Assembly: GCA_937864005.1 (NCBI GenBank)
Contig: CALMIL010000141.1
Span: 1 to 40,613, forward strand
Length of the DNA: 40,613 nt
Direction: 5' to 3'
Origin: an uncultured Burkholderiales bacterium
Lineage (GTDB): Bacteria > Pseudomonadota > Gammaproteobacteria > Burkholderiales > Burkholderiaceae_C
Positions within the stretch are counted from its first letter, which is position 1; the number at the start of each line of letters is the position of its first letter. Shown here piece by piece: positions 17,546-27,087 of this stretch. The notes under the pieces were generated by a model. It was not told the DNA's origin. It saw only the letters and a program-made list of their open reading frames with translations, and did not search any database. A program made the position numbers and the translations under genes.

Positions 17546-19194
17546 TCGCGCTGCTCGACTCGCCCCACCTGGTGGTCGCGCCGGTGCTGCTGCCGCTGGC
17601 CACCGCTGCGGCGATGCTGCTGCTGAGCGAAACGCGGCGATCGCTGAAGGCGGCGATCAACGTCGCGTCGACCGCGCTCGGCCTGCTGCTTGCGATCGTG
17701 CTGCTGCTGCGCGTCGGCGCGCAAGCCGTGCCGCAGGCCTTCGCCGTCTACCTGCCCGGCAACTGGCCGGTGCCGCAGGGCATCGTGCTCGTCGCCGACC
17801 GGCTGTCGGCGCTGATGTGCGTGCTGGCCGCGAGCGTCGGGCTGGCCGCGCTGCTGTACGCGCTGGCGCGCTGGCAGCACGCCGGGGTCTACTTTCACGC
17901 GCTGTTCCAGCTGCAGCTGATGGGCCTGTACGGCGCCTTCCTCACCGCCGATCTGTTCAACCTGTTCGTCTTCTTCGAGGTGCTGCTGGCCGCCAGCTAC
18001 GGGCTGCTGCTGCACGGCGGCGGGGCGACGAGGGTGCGCGCCGGGCTGCACTACATCGCGATCAACCTGTTCGCGTCGCTGCTGTTCCTGATCGGCGTGG
18101 CGGTGATCTACGGCGTGACCGGCACGCTCAACATGGCCGATATCGCGCGCAAGCTCCCGCTGGTGCACGAAGCCGACCGCGGCCTGCTGCATGCCGGCGC
18201 GGCGATCCTGGCGGCGGCCTTTCTGGCCAAGGCGGCGCTGTGGCCGCTGAACTTCTGGCTGCCGCCGGCCTATGCCGCGGCCAGCGCACCGTCGGCGGCG
18301 GTCTTCGCGATTCTCACCAAGGTCGGCGTCTACGCAGTGCTGCGGCTGTGGACGCTGTGCTTTCCCGGCAGCGGCGACGGCCTGGCGCCGGTATTCGGCG
18401 GCAGCGTGCTGGTCTGGGGCGGCCTGGCGACGCTGGCATTCGGCGCCGTCGGCATGTTCGCCTCGCAGCAACTCGCGCGCCTGGCCGGGTTCAGCGTGAT
18501 CGCCTCGTCGGGCACGCTGATCGCGGCGATCGGCTTCGGCGTGCCGGCGCTGGCGGCGGGCGCGCTGTTCTATCTGGTGACCTCCACGCTGGCGGGCGGC
18601 GCGTTGTTCCTGCTCGTCGAACTGCTCGAGCGCAGCCGTCAGGTGGAAGTCGGGCCCGAGCAGATCGACGACGGCAACTACGCGCTGCCGGCCTTTCTCG
18701 ACAACGAGCCGCCGCAGAATATCAACCTCGACGATGAAGAGGAGGCGCTCTTCGGCCGCGCGATCCCGGCGGCGCTTGCCTTCCTCGGCCTGTCCTTCGC
18801 CATCTGCGCGCTGGTGATCGCCGGCCTGCCGCCGCTGTCGGGCTTCGTCGCCAAACTGGCGCTGCTGATGCCGCTGCTCGATATCGGCACGCGGGCCGCC
18901 TGGACGCTGTTCGGGCTGCTGATCGGCTCTGGCCTGCTGGCGGCGATGGCGCTGATGCGGGTCGGCATCCGCCATTTCTGGACCGTCGGCGATCGCCCCG
19001 CGCCGCGCCTGCGGGTCGCCGAGTCGCTGCCGATCGCCACGCTGGTGCTGCTGCTGGTCGGCCTGGCGGTGCAGGGCGATACGCTGCTGCGCTACACCGG
19101 CGCCGCGGCGCGGAGCTTGAGCGAGCCGGTGTACTACATCGATGCGGTGATGGCGACGCGGCCGCTGGCGCAACCCGCGCTGCCGATGCCATGA
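17542..19194 (+). CDS. mrpD: Antiporter subunit D (MrpD, NuoN/NuoL-like)
   Basis: The 550-residue second large antiporter-like subunit of the Mrp complex. It has about 14 transmembrane helices, the helix Glu in FVFFEVLLAASYG (Glu146) and the Lys in FLAKAALWPLNFWLPPAY (Lys230), both expected in the ion path. A hydrophilic, acidic insert of about 40 residues (roughly 366-407, including NLDDEEEAL) interrupts the C-terminal helices; from family knowledge, similar acidic loops occur in rhizobial-type PhaD. The start is a GTG overlapping the mrpC stop, and the end overlaps the mrpE start (ATGA). Confidence 0.94.
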   Translation: MIALLDSPHLVVAPVLLPLATAAAMLLLSETRRSLKAAINVASTALGLLLAIVLLLRVGAQAVPQAFAVYLPGNWPVPQGIVLVADRLSALMCVLAASVGLAALLYALARWQHAGVYFHALFQLQLMGLYGAFLTADLFNLFVFFEVLLAASYGLLLHGGGATRVRAGLHYIAINLFASLLFLIGVAVIYGVTGTLNMADIARKLPLVHEADRGLLHAGAAILAAAFLAKAALWPLNFWLPPAYAAASAPSAAVFAILTKVGVYAVLRLWTLCFPGSGDGLAPVFGGSVLVWGGLATLAFGAVGMFASQQLARLAGFSVIASSGTLIAAIGFGVPALAAGALFYLVTSTLAGGALFLLVELLERSRQVEVGPEQIDDGNYALPAFLDNEPPQNINLDDEEEALFGRAIPAALAFLGLSFAICALVIAGLPPLSGFVAKLALLMPLLDIGTRAAWTLFGLLIGSGLLAAMALMRVGIRHFWTVGDRPAPRLRVAESLPIATLVLLLVGLAVQGDTLLRYTGAAARSLSEPVYYIDAVMATRPLAQPALPMP

Positions 19195-19679
19195 AGCGCT
19201 GGCTGCCTTCGCCCTGGTTGTCGCTCGGCCTGTTCGGCGGCTGGCTGCTGCTGACGCGCAGCCTGGGCATCGGCCAGATGCTGCTCGGCCTGGGTGTGGC
19301 GGTCGCGATGCCGCTGCTCGCGCGCCCGCTGCGCCCCACGCCCGGGCCGCTGCGCCGGCTGGATGTACTCGCGCGGCTGATCGCTCGCGTCGGGCTGCAC
19401 GTGCTGACGTCGGCGCTGCAGGTGGGCGTCGGCGTGGTGCGGGCGCGGCGCCATCCGCCGCACGGCGTCTTCGTCGTGCTGCCGCTCGATTTGCGCGACC
19501 CGCATGCGCTGGCGGCGCTGGCGATGATCACGACGGTGATTCCCGGCACCGTCTGGAGCGAGCTCGCGCCCGACAGCAGCGCGCTGCTGCTGCACGTCTT
19601 CGATCTCGACGACGAGGCCGCTTTCATCGTCCAGTTCACCGCCGATTACGTACATCCGCTGAAGGAGATCTTCGAATGA
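19191..19679 (+). CDS. mrpE: Antiporter subunit E (MrpE)
   Basis: A 162-residue MnhE-family protein with two or three N-terminal helices and a soluble C-terminal domain. The family features DPHALAALAMITTVIPGTVW and HVFDLDDEAAFI are present. MrpE is needed for full assembly or activity of the antiporter rather than ion transport itself. Both ends overlap neighbours by four bases (ATGA), the arrangement seen throughout this operon. Confidence 0.93.
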   Translation: MKRWLPSPWLSLGLFGGWLLLTRSLGIGQMLLGLGVAVAMPLLARPLRPTPGPLRRLDVLARLIARVGLHVLTSALQVGVGVVRARRHPPHGVFVVLPLDLRDPHALAALAMITTVIPGTVWSELAPDSSALLLHVFDLDDEAAFIVQFTADYVHPLKEIFE

Positions 19680-19954
19680 GCCTGCTGCTTTCGGTCGCGA
19701 TCGGCGCGACGCTGCTGCTCTACGCGCTGGCGATGCTGATCGGACTGCTGCGCCTGGCCAGCGGCCCGACCGCGCAGGATCGCGTGCTGGCGCTGGACTT
19801 CCTCTACGTGGTCGGCATGCTGGTGATGCTCGTGCTGGCGATTCGCGCCGACAGCCAGATGTACTTCGAAGCGGCGCTGCTGATGGTGCTGTTCGGCTTC
19901 GTCGCCTCGGTCGCGCTCGCCAAATTCCTGCTCCGCGGCGAGGCGATCGAATGA
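19676..19954 (+). CDS. mrpF: Antiporter subunit F (MrpF)
   Basis: A 92-residue, three-helix protein of the MrpF/PhaF family. The conserved segment RLASGPTAQDRVLALDFL joins the first two helices; the Asp in QDRVLALD is a family hallmark. It is a small structural subunit of the Mrp membrane complex and overlaps both mrpE and mrpG by ATGA. Confidence 0.93.
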   Translation: MSLLLSVAIGATLLLYALAMLIGLLRLASGPTAQDRVLALDFLYVVGMLVMLVLAIRADSQMYFEAALLMVLFGFVASVALAKFLLRGEAIE

Positions 19955-20316
19955 CCGCGGGCCTCGGGCTGCCGCCGCTGGCCGAGATCGTGGTCGCGCT
20001 GCTGCTGCTCGCCAGCGCGGTCGTGGTGCTGATCGCCGCCCTCGGGCTGCGCCGCCTGCCGGACTTCTTCTCGCGCATGCACGCGCCGGCGCTGGCCTCG
20101 ACGCTCGCGGCGTGGATCGTCACGCTGGCCTCGATCATCCACTTCAGCAGCCGCGGCGGCGGCCTGGCGCTGCACGTGTGGCTGATCATCATCGTGCTGT
20201 CGATCACCGCGCCGGTGACCACCGTCGTGCTCGCGCGTGCCGCGCTGTTTCGCCGCCGCCAGGCCGGCGACGCGCTGCCGCCGCCGCTGCAGGCGCGCGA
20301 AAACGTATCGGGCTGA
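19951..20316 (+). CDS. mrpG: Antiporter subunit G (MrpG)
   Basis: The 121-residue last subunit of the Mrp antiporter, of the MnhG/PhaG family, with three helices. The conserved loop LGLRRLPDFFSRMHAPALAST matches the family signature (L.RLPD...R.HA). Its start overlaps the end of mrpF. The gene ends the operon; 137 bases separate it from the flavoprotein gene, which may therefore have its own promoter. Confidence 0.93.
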   Translation: MTAGLGLPPLAEIVVALLLLASAVVVLIAALGLRRLPDFFSRMHAPALASTLAAWIVTLASIIHFSSRGGGLALHVWLIIIVLSITAPVTTVVLARAALFRRRQAGDALPPPLQARENVSG

Positions 20317-20453
20317 TCGAGCGGCGCCCGCCCCGAAGAGCCGCCCGTGTCCGGACAGCGTCGGGTCGCAGGCAAGCCCCGGCCAGCGCCGGTGCCTTGG
20401 TGCGGGGCGTATATTGAACCGGTGGTTCCTGCACGCGATGGAAGGGTGAGGCG

Positions 20454-21692
20454 ATGAAGCGAATCCTCGTGCTGGGTGGCGGGTTTGCCGGCCTCTGGAG
20501 CGCGGTCGGCGCGGCGCGCAAGCTCGACGAACTCGGGGTCGGCCCGCGCGAGGTCGAAGTCGCCCTGGTCAACCGCGACGCCTGGCACTGCATCCGCGTG
20601 CGCAACTACGAAGCCGACCTGCGCGACGCGCGCGTGCCGCTGGACGATGTGCTCGGCCCGATCGGCGTCGCCCGCATCGAGGCCGAGGTGACGGAACTCG
20701 ACTTCGCGCATCGGCAGGTCGGCGTGCAAAGCGGCTCCGCGCAGCGCTGGCTCGACTACGACCGTCTCGTCTTCGCCCTCGGCAGCCGCCTCGCGCGACC
20801 CGCGCTGCCGGGGATCGCCGAATATGCGCTCGATGTCGACACCTGGGCCGCCGGGCAGCGGCTCAACGACCACATCGCCGCGCTGCCGTCGCGCGCGGAC
20901 TCGGAGGGGCGCTATACGGCGCTCGTCGTCGGCTCCGGGCTGACCGGCGTCGAGACGGCGACCGAGATTGCCGCCAAGCTGCGCGCGGCGATCGCGTCCG
21001 CGGGCGATGCGGCCGGTGCGCCGCCGCGCGTGATCCTCGCCGATCACGGCGAGCACATCGGCTCCAACATGGGCGCGGGCGCGGTCGCGGTGATCGGCGC
21101 GGCGCTCGCTCAGCTCGGCATCGAGACGCGCACCGGCGTTGCCGTTGCGGCGATCGACGCCGCTGGCGCGACGCTTTCGACCGGCGAGAAGATCGCGGCG
21201 GCAACCGTCGTCTGGTGCGGCGGCATGCGGGCCCATCCGCTGACCGCGGATTTTGCGGTGGCGCACGACCGCTTCGGCCGCATTCCGGTCGACGCGCACC
21301 TGAAGGTGAAGGGGATGGACGGCGTCTTCGCCGCGGGCGATGTCGCGTCGGCCCTGCTCGACGACAGCCATGCCTCGGTCATGTCGTGCCAGCACGGTCG
21401 GCCGATGGGCCGCTTCGCCGGCCACAACGCCGTCTGCGACCTGCTCGGCCTGCCGATGCTTGCGCTGCGCATCGACTGGTATACGACGATTCTCGATCTC
21501 GGCGCCTGGGGCGCGGTCTATACCGAGGGCTGGGATCGCCACGTCGTCACGACCGGCGCCGCGGCGAAGAAGACCAAGCGGCTCATCAACCGCGAGCGCA
21601 TCTACCCGCCGCGCAGCCGCGATGCGCGCGAGATTCTCGCCGCCGCAGCACCCATCGTGCAGGCACCGCCGCCGCAGTTCGCGACACCGTGA
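20454..21692 (+). CDS. NDH-2-like NAD(P)/FAD-dependent oxidoreductase
   Basis: The 412-residue flavoprotein of the type-II NADH dehydrogenase / pyridine nucleotide-disulfide oxidoreductase superfamily. The FAD-binding GGGFAGLWSA is at 8-17. A second dinucleotide fold (VVGSGLTGVETATE, about 160-175) would hold NAD(P)H, and the flavin-contacting FAAGDVA lies near 295. A membrane NDH-2 would pass electrons from NADH to quinone without pumping. The C-terminal part has an unusual IDWYTTILDLGAWGAVYTEGW segment, known from this branch, and no clear transmembrane helix. GAAGGG precedes the ATG by about 8 bases. It sits between the Mrp operon and the phosphate cluster; whether it functionally belongs to either is unclear. 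Confidence 0.85.
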   Translation: MKRILVLGGGFAGLWSAVGAARKLDELGVGPREVEVALVNRDAWHCIRVRNYEADLRDARVPLDDVLGPIGVARIEAEVTELDFAHRQVGVQSGSAQRWLDYDRLVFALGSRLARPALPGIAEYALDVDTWAAGQRLNDHIAALPSRADSEGRYTALVVGSGLTGVETATEIAAKLRAAIASAGDAAGAPPRVILADHGEHIGSNMGAGAVAVIGAALAQLGIETRTGVAVAAIDAAGATLSTGEKIAAATVVWCGGMRAHPLTADFAVAHDRFGRIPVDAHLKVKGMDGVFAAGDVASALLDDSHASVMSCQHGRPMGRFAGHNAVCDLLGLPMLALRIDWYTTILDLGAWGAVYTEGWDRHVVTTGAAAKKTKRLINRERIYPPRSRDAREILAAAAPIVQAPPPQFATP

Positions 21693-21700
21693 CGAACGCC

Positions 21701-21726
21701 ATGCCCTGCCCCGCGCGGCAGGGCAT
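21701..21726 (+). terminator. Hairpin after the oxidoreductase gene
   Basis: A perfect 10-base stem (ATGCCCTGCC at 21701-21710 with GGCAGGGCAT at 21717-21726) and a 6-base loop begins 9 bases after the stop of the oxidoreductase gene. It lacks a T tract, so termination may be Rho-assisted or the element may insulate the pst promoter. Confidence 0.5.
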
Positions 21727-21727
21727 G

Positions 21728-21756
21728 TGACGGCTGGATGACGCTTGCATGACGTT
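21728..21756 (-). promoter_or_regulatory. Three tandem PHO-like half-sites, minus orientation
   Basis: TGACG occurs at 21728, 21739 and 21750, exactly 11 bases apart. Read on the minus strand these are ACGTCAT, GCGTCAT and CCGTCAC, each separated by four bases. That is the spacing and core (GTCA) of PhoB half-sites (consensus CTGTCAT). They point away from pstS, towards the oxidoreductase gene. The match is to spacing and core, not to a full consensus. Confidence 0.55.
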
Positions 21757-21773
21757 CCGACCGGGCCGCCGGA

Positions 21774-21807
21774 CTGTCACGAAGCCGTCACAGACGCTGC
21801 CTACAGT
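21774..21807 (+). promoter_or_regulatory. PHO box and -10 element of the pstS promoter
   Basis: CTGTCAC (21774-21780), a 4-base spacer, and CCGTCAC (21785-21791) form a PHO box: two 7-base direct repeats matching the PhoB consensus CTGTCAT. Ten bases further on, TACAGT (21802-21807) is a good -10. PhoB replaces the -35 contact in such promoters. This places the whole pst-phoU-phoBR set under PhoB activation in low phosphate, with autoregulation because phoB lies downstream. Confidence 0.82.
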
Positions 21808-21840
21808 GAAGGCATCGAACACTTCACTACAGGCACAACC

Positions 21841-22881
21841 ATGCTGAATCGATTCCTTCGCGGTGCCGCGGCCGGTGCGGCCGCGCTGTTGCTGTCCGGT
21901 GCGGCGCTGGCCCAGGACGTGACCGGTGCCGGCGCATCCTTCCCGGCGCCGGTCTACGCCAAGTGGGCCGACGCCTACCACAAGGCGACCGGCGCGCGCA
22001 TCAACTACCAATCGGTCGGCTCCGGCGCCGGCATCAAGCAGATCACCGCGAAGACGGTCGACTTCGGCGCGTCCGACGCGCCGCTGACCGACGAGCAACT
22101 GGCCAGGGACGGCCTGATCCAGTTCCCGACCGTCATCGGCGGCGTGGTGCCGGTGGTCAATATCAAGGGCATCGCGCCGGGGCAGCTGAAGCTGACCGGT
22201 GCCGTGCTCGGCGATATCTACCTGGGCAAGATCACGAAGTGGAACGATCCGGCGATCACGGCGCTGAATCCGGGTCTGGCACTGCCGGGCGACGCGATTG
22301 CCGTGGTGCGCCGCGCCGACGGTTCGGGGACGAGCTTCCTGTTCACGAACTACCTCTCCAAGGTCAACCCCGAGTGGAAGGCCAAGGTCGGCGAAGGCAC
22401 GGCGGTGAACTGGCCCACCGGCGCCGGCGGCAAGGGCAACGAGGGCGTGTCCGCCTTCGTGCAGCGCCTGCCCAACTCGATCGGCTACGTCGAGTACGCC
22501 TACGCCAAGCAGAACAAGATGAGTCACGTGCTGCTGCGCAACAAGGAAGGCGCTTTCGTCAACCCCGACGACGATGCCTTCAAGGCCGCGGCCGCGGGCG
22601 CCGACTGGTCCAAGAGCTTCTACCAGGTGCTGACCGAGCAGCCGGGCAAGGGCAGCTGGCCGATCACGGGCGCCACGTTCATCCTGATGCACAAGACGCA
22701 GGACAAGCCGGCCTCGGCGAACAATACGCTCAAGTTCTTCGACTGGGCGTACGGCAACGGCGACAAGGCCGCCGAGGAACTCGACTACGTGCCGCTGCCG
22801 GCCAAGGTGAAGGACCTGTCGCGCAAGCTCTGGGCCGAGAACCTGAAGGACGCCGCCGGCAAGCCGATCGCCGCCAACTGA
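21841..22881 (+). CDS. pstS: Phosphate ABC transporter, periplasmic binding protein PstS
   Basis: The 346-residue phosphate-binding protein that delivers inorganic phosphate to PstCA. It has a signal peptide (about 1-24, ending ALAQ), then the typical mature start [13 protein letters not shown]. The phosphate-contact segments [18 protein letters not shown] and [11 protein letters not shown] are all present. The start at ATG 21841 gives the signal peptide and follows the PHO-box promoter; open frame upstream overlaps that promoter and is not credible. It is the first gene of the phosphate operon, with 44 bases before pstC. Confidence 0.96.
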   Translation: MLNRFLRGAAAGAAALLLSGAALAQDVTGAGASFPAPVYAKWADAYHKATGARINYQSVGSGAGIKQITAKTVDFGASDAPLTDEQLARDGLIQFPTVIGGVVPVVNIKGIAPGQLKLTGAVLGDIYLGKITKWNDPAITALNPGLALPGDAIAVVRRADGSGTSFLFTNYLSKVNPEWKAKVGEGTAVNWPTGAGGKGNEGVSAFVQRLPNSIGYVEYAYAKQNKMSHVLLRNKEGAFVNPDDDAFKAAAAGADWSKSFYQVLTEQPGKGSWPITGATFILMHKTQDKPASANNTLKFFDWAYGNGDKAAEELDYVPLPAKVKDLSRKLWAENLKDAAGKPIAAN

Positions 22882-22925
22882 AGCGCGGCCCTGCTCCCAT
22901 CAGCCGCTGAACGCCCGGAGGCCGC

Positions 22926-23948
22926 GTGGCCGCTACACTTCCCGCCAACCCCTACGACGCCAAGGCTGCCATGCAGCGAACGACTCCGCGTGGGCGTCCG
23001 CCCGAGCGCCGCCGCGTCGCGCCGTGGGCCGACCCGCTGTTTTCGCTGCTCACCCACGGCGCGGCCTGGCTGACGCTGCTGCTGCTGGCCGGCATCATCG
23101 TCTCGCTGCTGATCGGCGCCGCGCCGGCCATCAAGCAGTTCGGCCTCGGCTTCCTCTGGTCCAGCGAGTGGGACCCGGTGCAGCAGAAGTTCGGCGGCCT
23201 GGTGATGATCTACGGCACGCTGATGACGTCGATCATCGCGCTGCTGATCGCCGTGCCGGTGAGCTTCGGCATCGCGATGTTCCTCACCGAGCTCTCGCCC
23301 GGTTGGCTCAAGCGCCCGCTGGGCATCGCCATCGAGCTGCTCGCGGCGGTGCCGTCGATCGTCTACGGGATGTGGGGCCTGCTGGTCTTCGGCCCGATCC
23401 TGGCGACCTACGTGCAAATGCCGCTGCAGTCGCTGTTCGGCGATGTGCCGCTGCTCGGCGCGCTGTTCTCCGGGCCGCCGGTGGGCATCGGCATCCTGTC
23501 GGCCGGCATCATCCTCGCGATCATGATCATCCCGTTCATCGCCTCCGTGATGCGCGACGTATTCGAGGTAACGCCGCCGATGCTCAAGGAGTCGGCCTAT
23601 GCGCTGGGCGCGACGACCTGGGAGGTGGTCTCCAAGGTGGTGCTGCCCTACACCAAGACCGGCGTGGTCGGCGGCATCATGCTCGGCCTCGGCCGTGCGC
23701 TCGGCGAGACCATGGCCGTGACCTTCGTCATCGGCAACTTCAACCAGCTCGATTCGCTGTCGCTGTTCCAGGCGGCCAACAGCATCACCTCGGCGCTGGC
23801 CAACGAGTTTGCCGAAGCCGGCGCCGGGCTGCACCAGGCATCGCTGATCTATCTGGGGCTGGTGCTGTTCTTCATCACCTTCGTCGTGCTCGCGCTGTCC
23901 AAGCTGCTGTTGTCGCGGCTGGAGCGCAACGAAGGGAGCCGTACATGA
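22926..23948 (+). CDS. pstC: Phosphate ABC transporter permease PstC
   Basis: One of two inner-membrane channel subunits of the Pst phosphate importer. The 340-residue protein has six predicted helices and the cytoplasmic EAA-type loop around [14 protein letters not shown], which contacts PstB. The start is a GTG with GGAGG four bases upstream; an internal ATG at 22971 would remove only part of the soluble N-terminus. The stop overlaps the pstA start (ATGA). Confidence 0.95.
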   Translation: MAATLPANPYDAKAAMQRTTPRGRPPERRRVAPWADPLFSLLTHGAAWLTLLLLAGIIVSLLIGAAPAIKQFGLGFLWSSEWDPVQQKFGGLVMIYGTLMTSIIALLIAVPVSFGIAMFLTELSPGWLKRPLGIAIELLAAVPSIVYGMWGLLVFGPILATYVQMPLQSLFGDVPLLGALFSGPPVGIGILSAGIILAIMIIPFIASVMRDVFEVTPPMLKESAYALGATTWEVVSKVVLPYTKTGVVGGIMLGLGRALGETMAVTFVIGNFNQLDSLSLFQAANSITSALANEFAEAGAGLHQASLIYLGLVLFFITFVVLALSKLLLSRLERNEGSRT

Positions 23949-24838
23949 GCGCCGCCGCACCCGTTTCGGGTGCTTCGAGCGCGGCGCCGTCCGCCCGCAA
24001 GATGGCCAGGCACCGTGCGCGCAAGCGCACGAACGCGATCGCCCTGGCGTTGTCGATGGGCGCCATGGGCTTCGGCCTGTTCTGGCTGGCGTGGATCCTG
24101 TTCGAGACCATCTGGCTCGGCATCGGCGGCATCGGCCTTTCGGTCTTCACCCAGATGACGCCGCCGCCGATGGCCGAAACCGGCGGCCTGGCGAACGCCA
24201 TCTTCGGCTCGGCGGTGATGGTCCTGCTCGCCACGCTGCTCGGCACGCCGATCGGGATACTCGCCGGCATCTACCTGGGCGAGTATGGCCAGAAGACCTG
24301 GCTCGGCAGCGCGGTGCGCTTCATCAACGACATCCTGCTGTCGGCGCCGTCGATCGTCATCGGCTTGTTCATCTACGCCGTGGTGGTGGCGCCGCTGCGC
24401 GGTTTTTCGGGCTTCGCCGGGATTCTGGCGCTGGCGCTGATCGTGATCCCGGTCGTCATCCGCACCACCGAGAACATGCTCGCGCTGATCCCCAACGCGC
24501 TGCGCGAGGCCGCCTACGCGCTCGGCACGCCGAAGTGGAAGGTGGTCTCGTCGGTGACGCTGAAGGCGGCGCGCGCCGGCGTCATCACCGGCGTGCTGCT
24601 GGCGCTGGCGCGCATCGCCGGCGAGACGGCGCCGCTGCTGTTCACCGCGCTGTCCAACCAGTTCTGGACCAGCGACCTGACGCAGCCGATGGCGAGCCTG
24701 CCGGTGACGATCTTCAAGTTCGCGATGAGCCCGTACGAGAACTGGCAGAAGCTGGCCTGGGCGGGGGTGTTCCTGATCACGCTGGGTGTGTTGCTGCTGA
24801 ACATCCTGGCGCGCGTCCTGTTCAAGAGCAAACATTGA
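23945..24838 (+). CDS. pstA: Phosphate ABC transporter permease PstA
   Basis: The partner permease of PstC. The 297-residue protein has six helices, the EAA-type loop [15 protein letters not shown], and the conserved [14 protein letters not shown] segment. The first 30 residues are hydrophilic and basic. The gene overlaps pstC by four bases at its start and is followed by pstB after 16 bases. Confidence 0.95.
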   Translation: MSAAAPVSGASSAAPSARKMARHRARKRTNAIALALSMGAMGFGLFWLAWILFETIWLGIGGIGLSVFTQMTPPPMAETGGLANAIFGSAVMVLLATLLGTPIGILAGIYLGEYGQKTWLGSAVRFINDILLSAPSIVIGLFIYAVVVAPLRGFSGFAGILALALIVIPVVIRTTENMLALIPNALREAAYALGTPKWKVVSSVTLKAARAGVITGVLLALARIAGETAPLLFTALSNQFWTSDLTQPMASLPVTIFKFAMSPYENWQKLAWAGVFLITLGVLLLNILARVLFKSKH

Positions 24839-24854
24839 GCGAGAGCCTCCCATC

Positions 24855-25640
<786 letters not shown>

Positions 25641-25650
25641 GGCGGCAGCA

Positions 25651-26358
25651 ATGAACGGCAAACATCTTTCCTCGCAGTTCGACGCCGAACTCAGCGCGAT
25701 CTCCACCCGCGTGCTCGAGATGGGCGGCCTCGTGGAGTCGCAGGTCGTGCGTGCGGTCTATGCGCTGTCCAACCTGAGCCACGAGACGGCGGCGCAGGTC
25801 ATGTCGGCCGAGGAGCGCGTGAATGCGATGGAGGTCGAGATCGACAACGATCTGTGGACCATCATCGCGCGGCGCCAGCCGACGGCGCGCGATCTGCGTC
25901 TGCTGATGGCGATCTCGAAGGCGATCGCCAACCTCGAGCGTGGCGGCGACGAGGCAGCGCGCATCGCGCGCACCGTGCAGCGCCTGCTCGACGCCGGCGT
26001 GTCGAGCCGGCTGCGCGTGCTGCTGGCCGACCTCGACTACGAGTCGACGCTCGCCGTCAACCAGTTGCGCAAGGCGCTCGACGCCTTCGCGCGGCTCGAT
26101 GTGGCCAAGGCGCTCGAGGTGCTGAAATCCGACAACCAGATCGATCGGGAGTTCGAGGGCCTGATGCGCAAGCTGATCACCTACATGATGGAAGACCCGC
26201 GCACCATCTCGGCGAGCATCGACCTCGTCTTCGTCGCCAAGGCGATCGAACGCGTCGGCGACCATGCCAAGAACCTGGCCGAGGCGGTGATCTATGTCGT
26301 CAAGGGCACCGACGTGCGCCACAACCCGGTCGATTCGGTCGAATCGATGGTGCGCTGA
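25651..26358 (+). CDS. phoU: Phosphate signalling complex protein PhoU
   Basis: The 235-residue all-helical protein represses PhoR autokinase when phosphate is plentiful, by bridging PstB and PhoR. Two PhoU three-helix bundles are present; the metal-binding pattern E...D appears in NLERGGDEAARIA and in AIERVGDHAKNLAEA. GAGG at 25639-25642, partly in the pstB stop, serves as ribosome-binding site. It is followed by phoB after six bases. Confidence 0.95.
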   Translation: MNGKHLSSQFDAELSAISTRVLEMGGLVESQVVRAVYALSNLSHETAAQVMSAEERVNAMEVEIDNDLWTIIARRQPTARDLRLLMAISKAIANLERGGDEAARIARTVQRLLDAGVSSRLRVLLADLDYESTLAVNQLRKALDAFARLDVAKALEVLKSDNQIDREFEGLMRKLITYMMEDPRTISASIDLVFVAKAIERVGDHAKNLAEAVIYVVKGTDVRHNPVDSVESMVR

Positions 26359-26364
26359 GGCGCC

Positions 26365-27078
26365 ATGGCGCGCATCCTGGTCGTCGAGGACGAGTCGGCC
26401 ATCGCCGAACTGGTGGCGATCAACCTGCGCCACGCCGGCCATGAGGTCACGCTGGCCGGCGACGCCGCCCAGGCGCAGGCCGAGATCGATGCCGTGCTGC
26501 CCGACCTCGTGCTGCTGGACTGGATGCTGCCCGGCCTGTCGGGCCTGAGCCTGGCGCGCCAGTGGCGCGAGGCGACCCGCACGCGGGACTTGCCGATCAT
26601 CATGCTGACGGCGCGCGCCGAGGAAGCCGACAAGATCACCGGCCTGGATGCCGGTGCCGACGACTACCTGGCCAAGCCGTTCTCGACCCACGAACTGATG
26701 GCGCGCATGCGTGCCGTGCTGCGGCGCAAGGCGCCGCAGTCGCTCGATGCGGCGGTCGAGATGGCCGGGCTGCGGCTGGACCCGTCCACCCGCCGCGTGA
26801 CGTGGCAGCACGGCGATGCGGCCCACGAGCTGCGCCTCGGCCCGACCGAGTTCAAGCTGCTGCATTTCCTGATGACGCACCCCGAGCGGGTGCACAGCCG
26901 CCAGCAACTGCTCGACCGCGTCTGGGGCGATCACGTCTTCATCGAGGAACGCACGGTCGACGTCCATGTCAAGCGGCTGCGCGATGCGCTGTCGGTGGCG
27001 CACTGCGCGCACCTGGTGGAAACGGTGCGCGGCGCCGGCTACCGCCTCAGCGAGCAGGCACACGCGGCGCCGGCCTGA
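26365..27078 (+). CDS. phoB: Phosphate response regulator PhoB
   Basis: An OmpR/PhoB-type regulator of 237 residues. The receiver domain has the acidic pair in VVEDE (8-10), phospho-acceptor Asp52 in LLDWMLPG, and the conserved Lys in AKPF. The winged-helix DNA-binding domain (about 135-230) carries RVHSRQQLLDRVWG and RTVDVHVKRLR. Once phosphorylated by PhoR it should bind the PHO box at 21774-21791 and so activate its own operon. GAGG lies four bases before the ATG; phoR follows nine bases after the stop. Confidence 0.96.
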   Translation: MARILVVEDESAIAELVAINLRHAGHEVTLAGDAAQAQAEIDAVLPDLVLLDWMLPGLSGLSLARQWREATRTRDLPIIMLTARAEEADKITGLDAGADDYLAKPFSTHELMARMRAVLRRKAPQSLDAAVEMAGLRLDPSTRRVTWQHGDAAHELRLGPTEFKLLHFLMTHPERVHSRQQLLDRVWGDHVFIEERTVDVHVKRLRDALSVAHCAHLVETVRGAGYRLSEQAHAAPA

Positions 27079-27087
27079 CACCCGCCG

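Noticed and set aside
17401..19173. A 590-codon minus-strand frame opposite mrpD
   Set aside because: Same cause: it is the complement of hydrophobic helices and has no start context or family match.
20397..20415. TTGGTG and TATATT before the oxidoreductase gene as a promoter
   Set aside because: TATATT resembles a -10, but the spacing to TTGGTG is only 7 bases and no -35 is found at the right distance.
21745..21840. Upstream extension of pstS to an earlier ATG
   Set aside because: It would place the PHO box and -10 inside the coding region and put 32 residues before the signal peptide.
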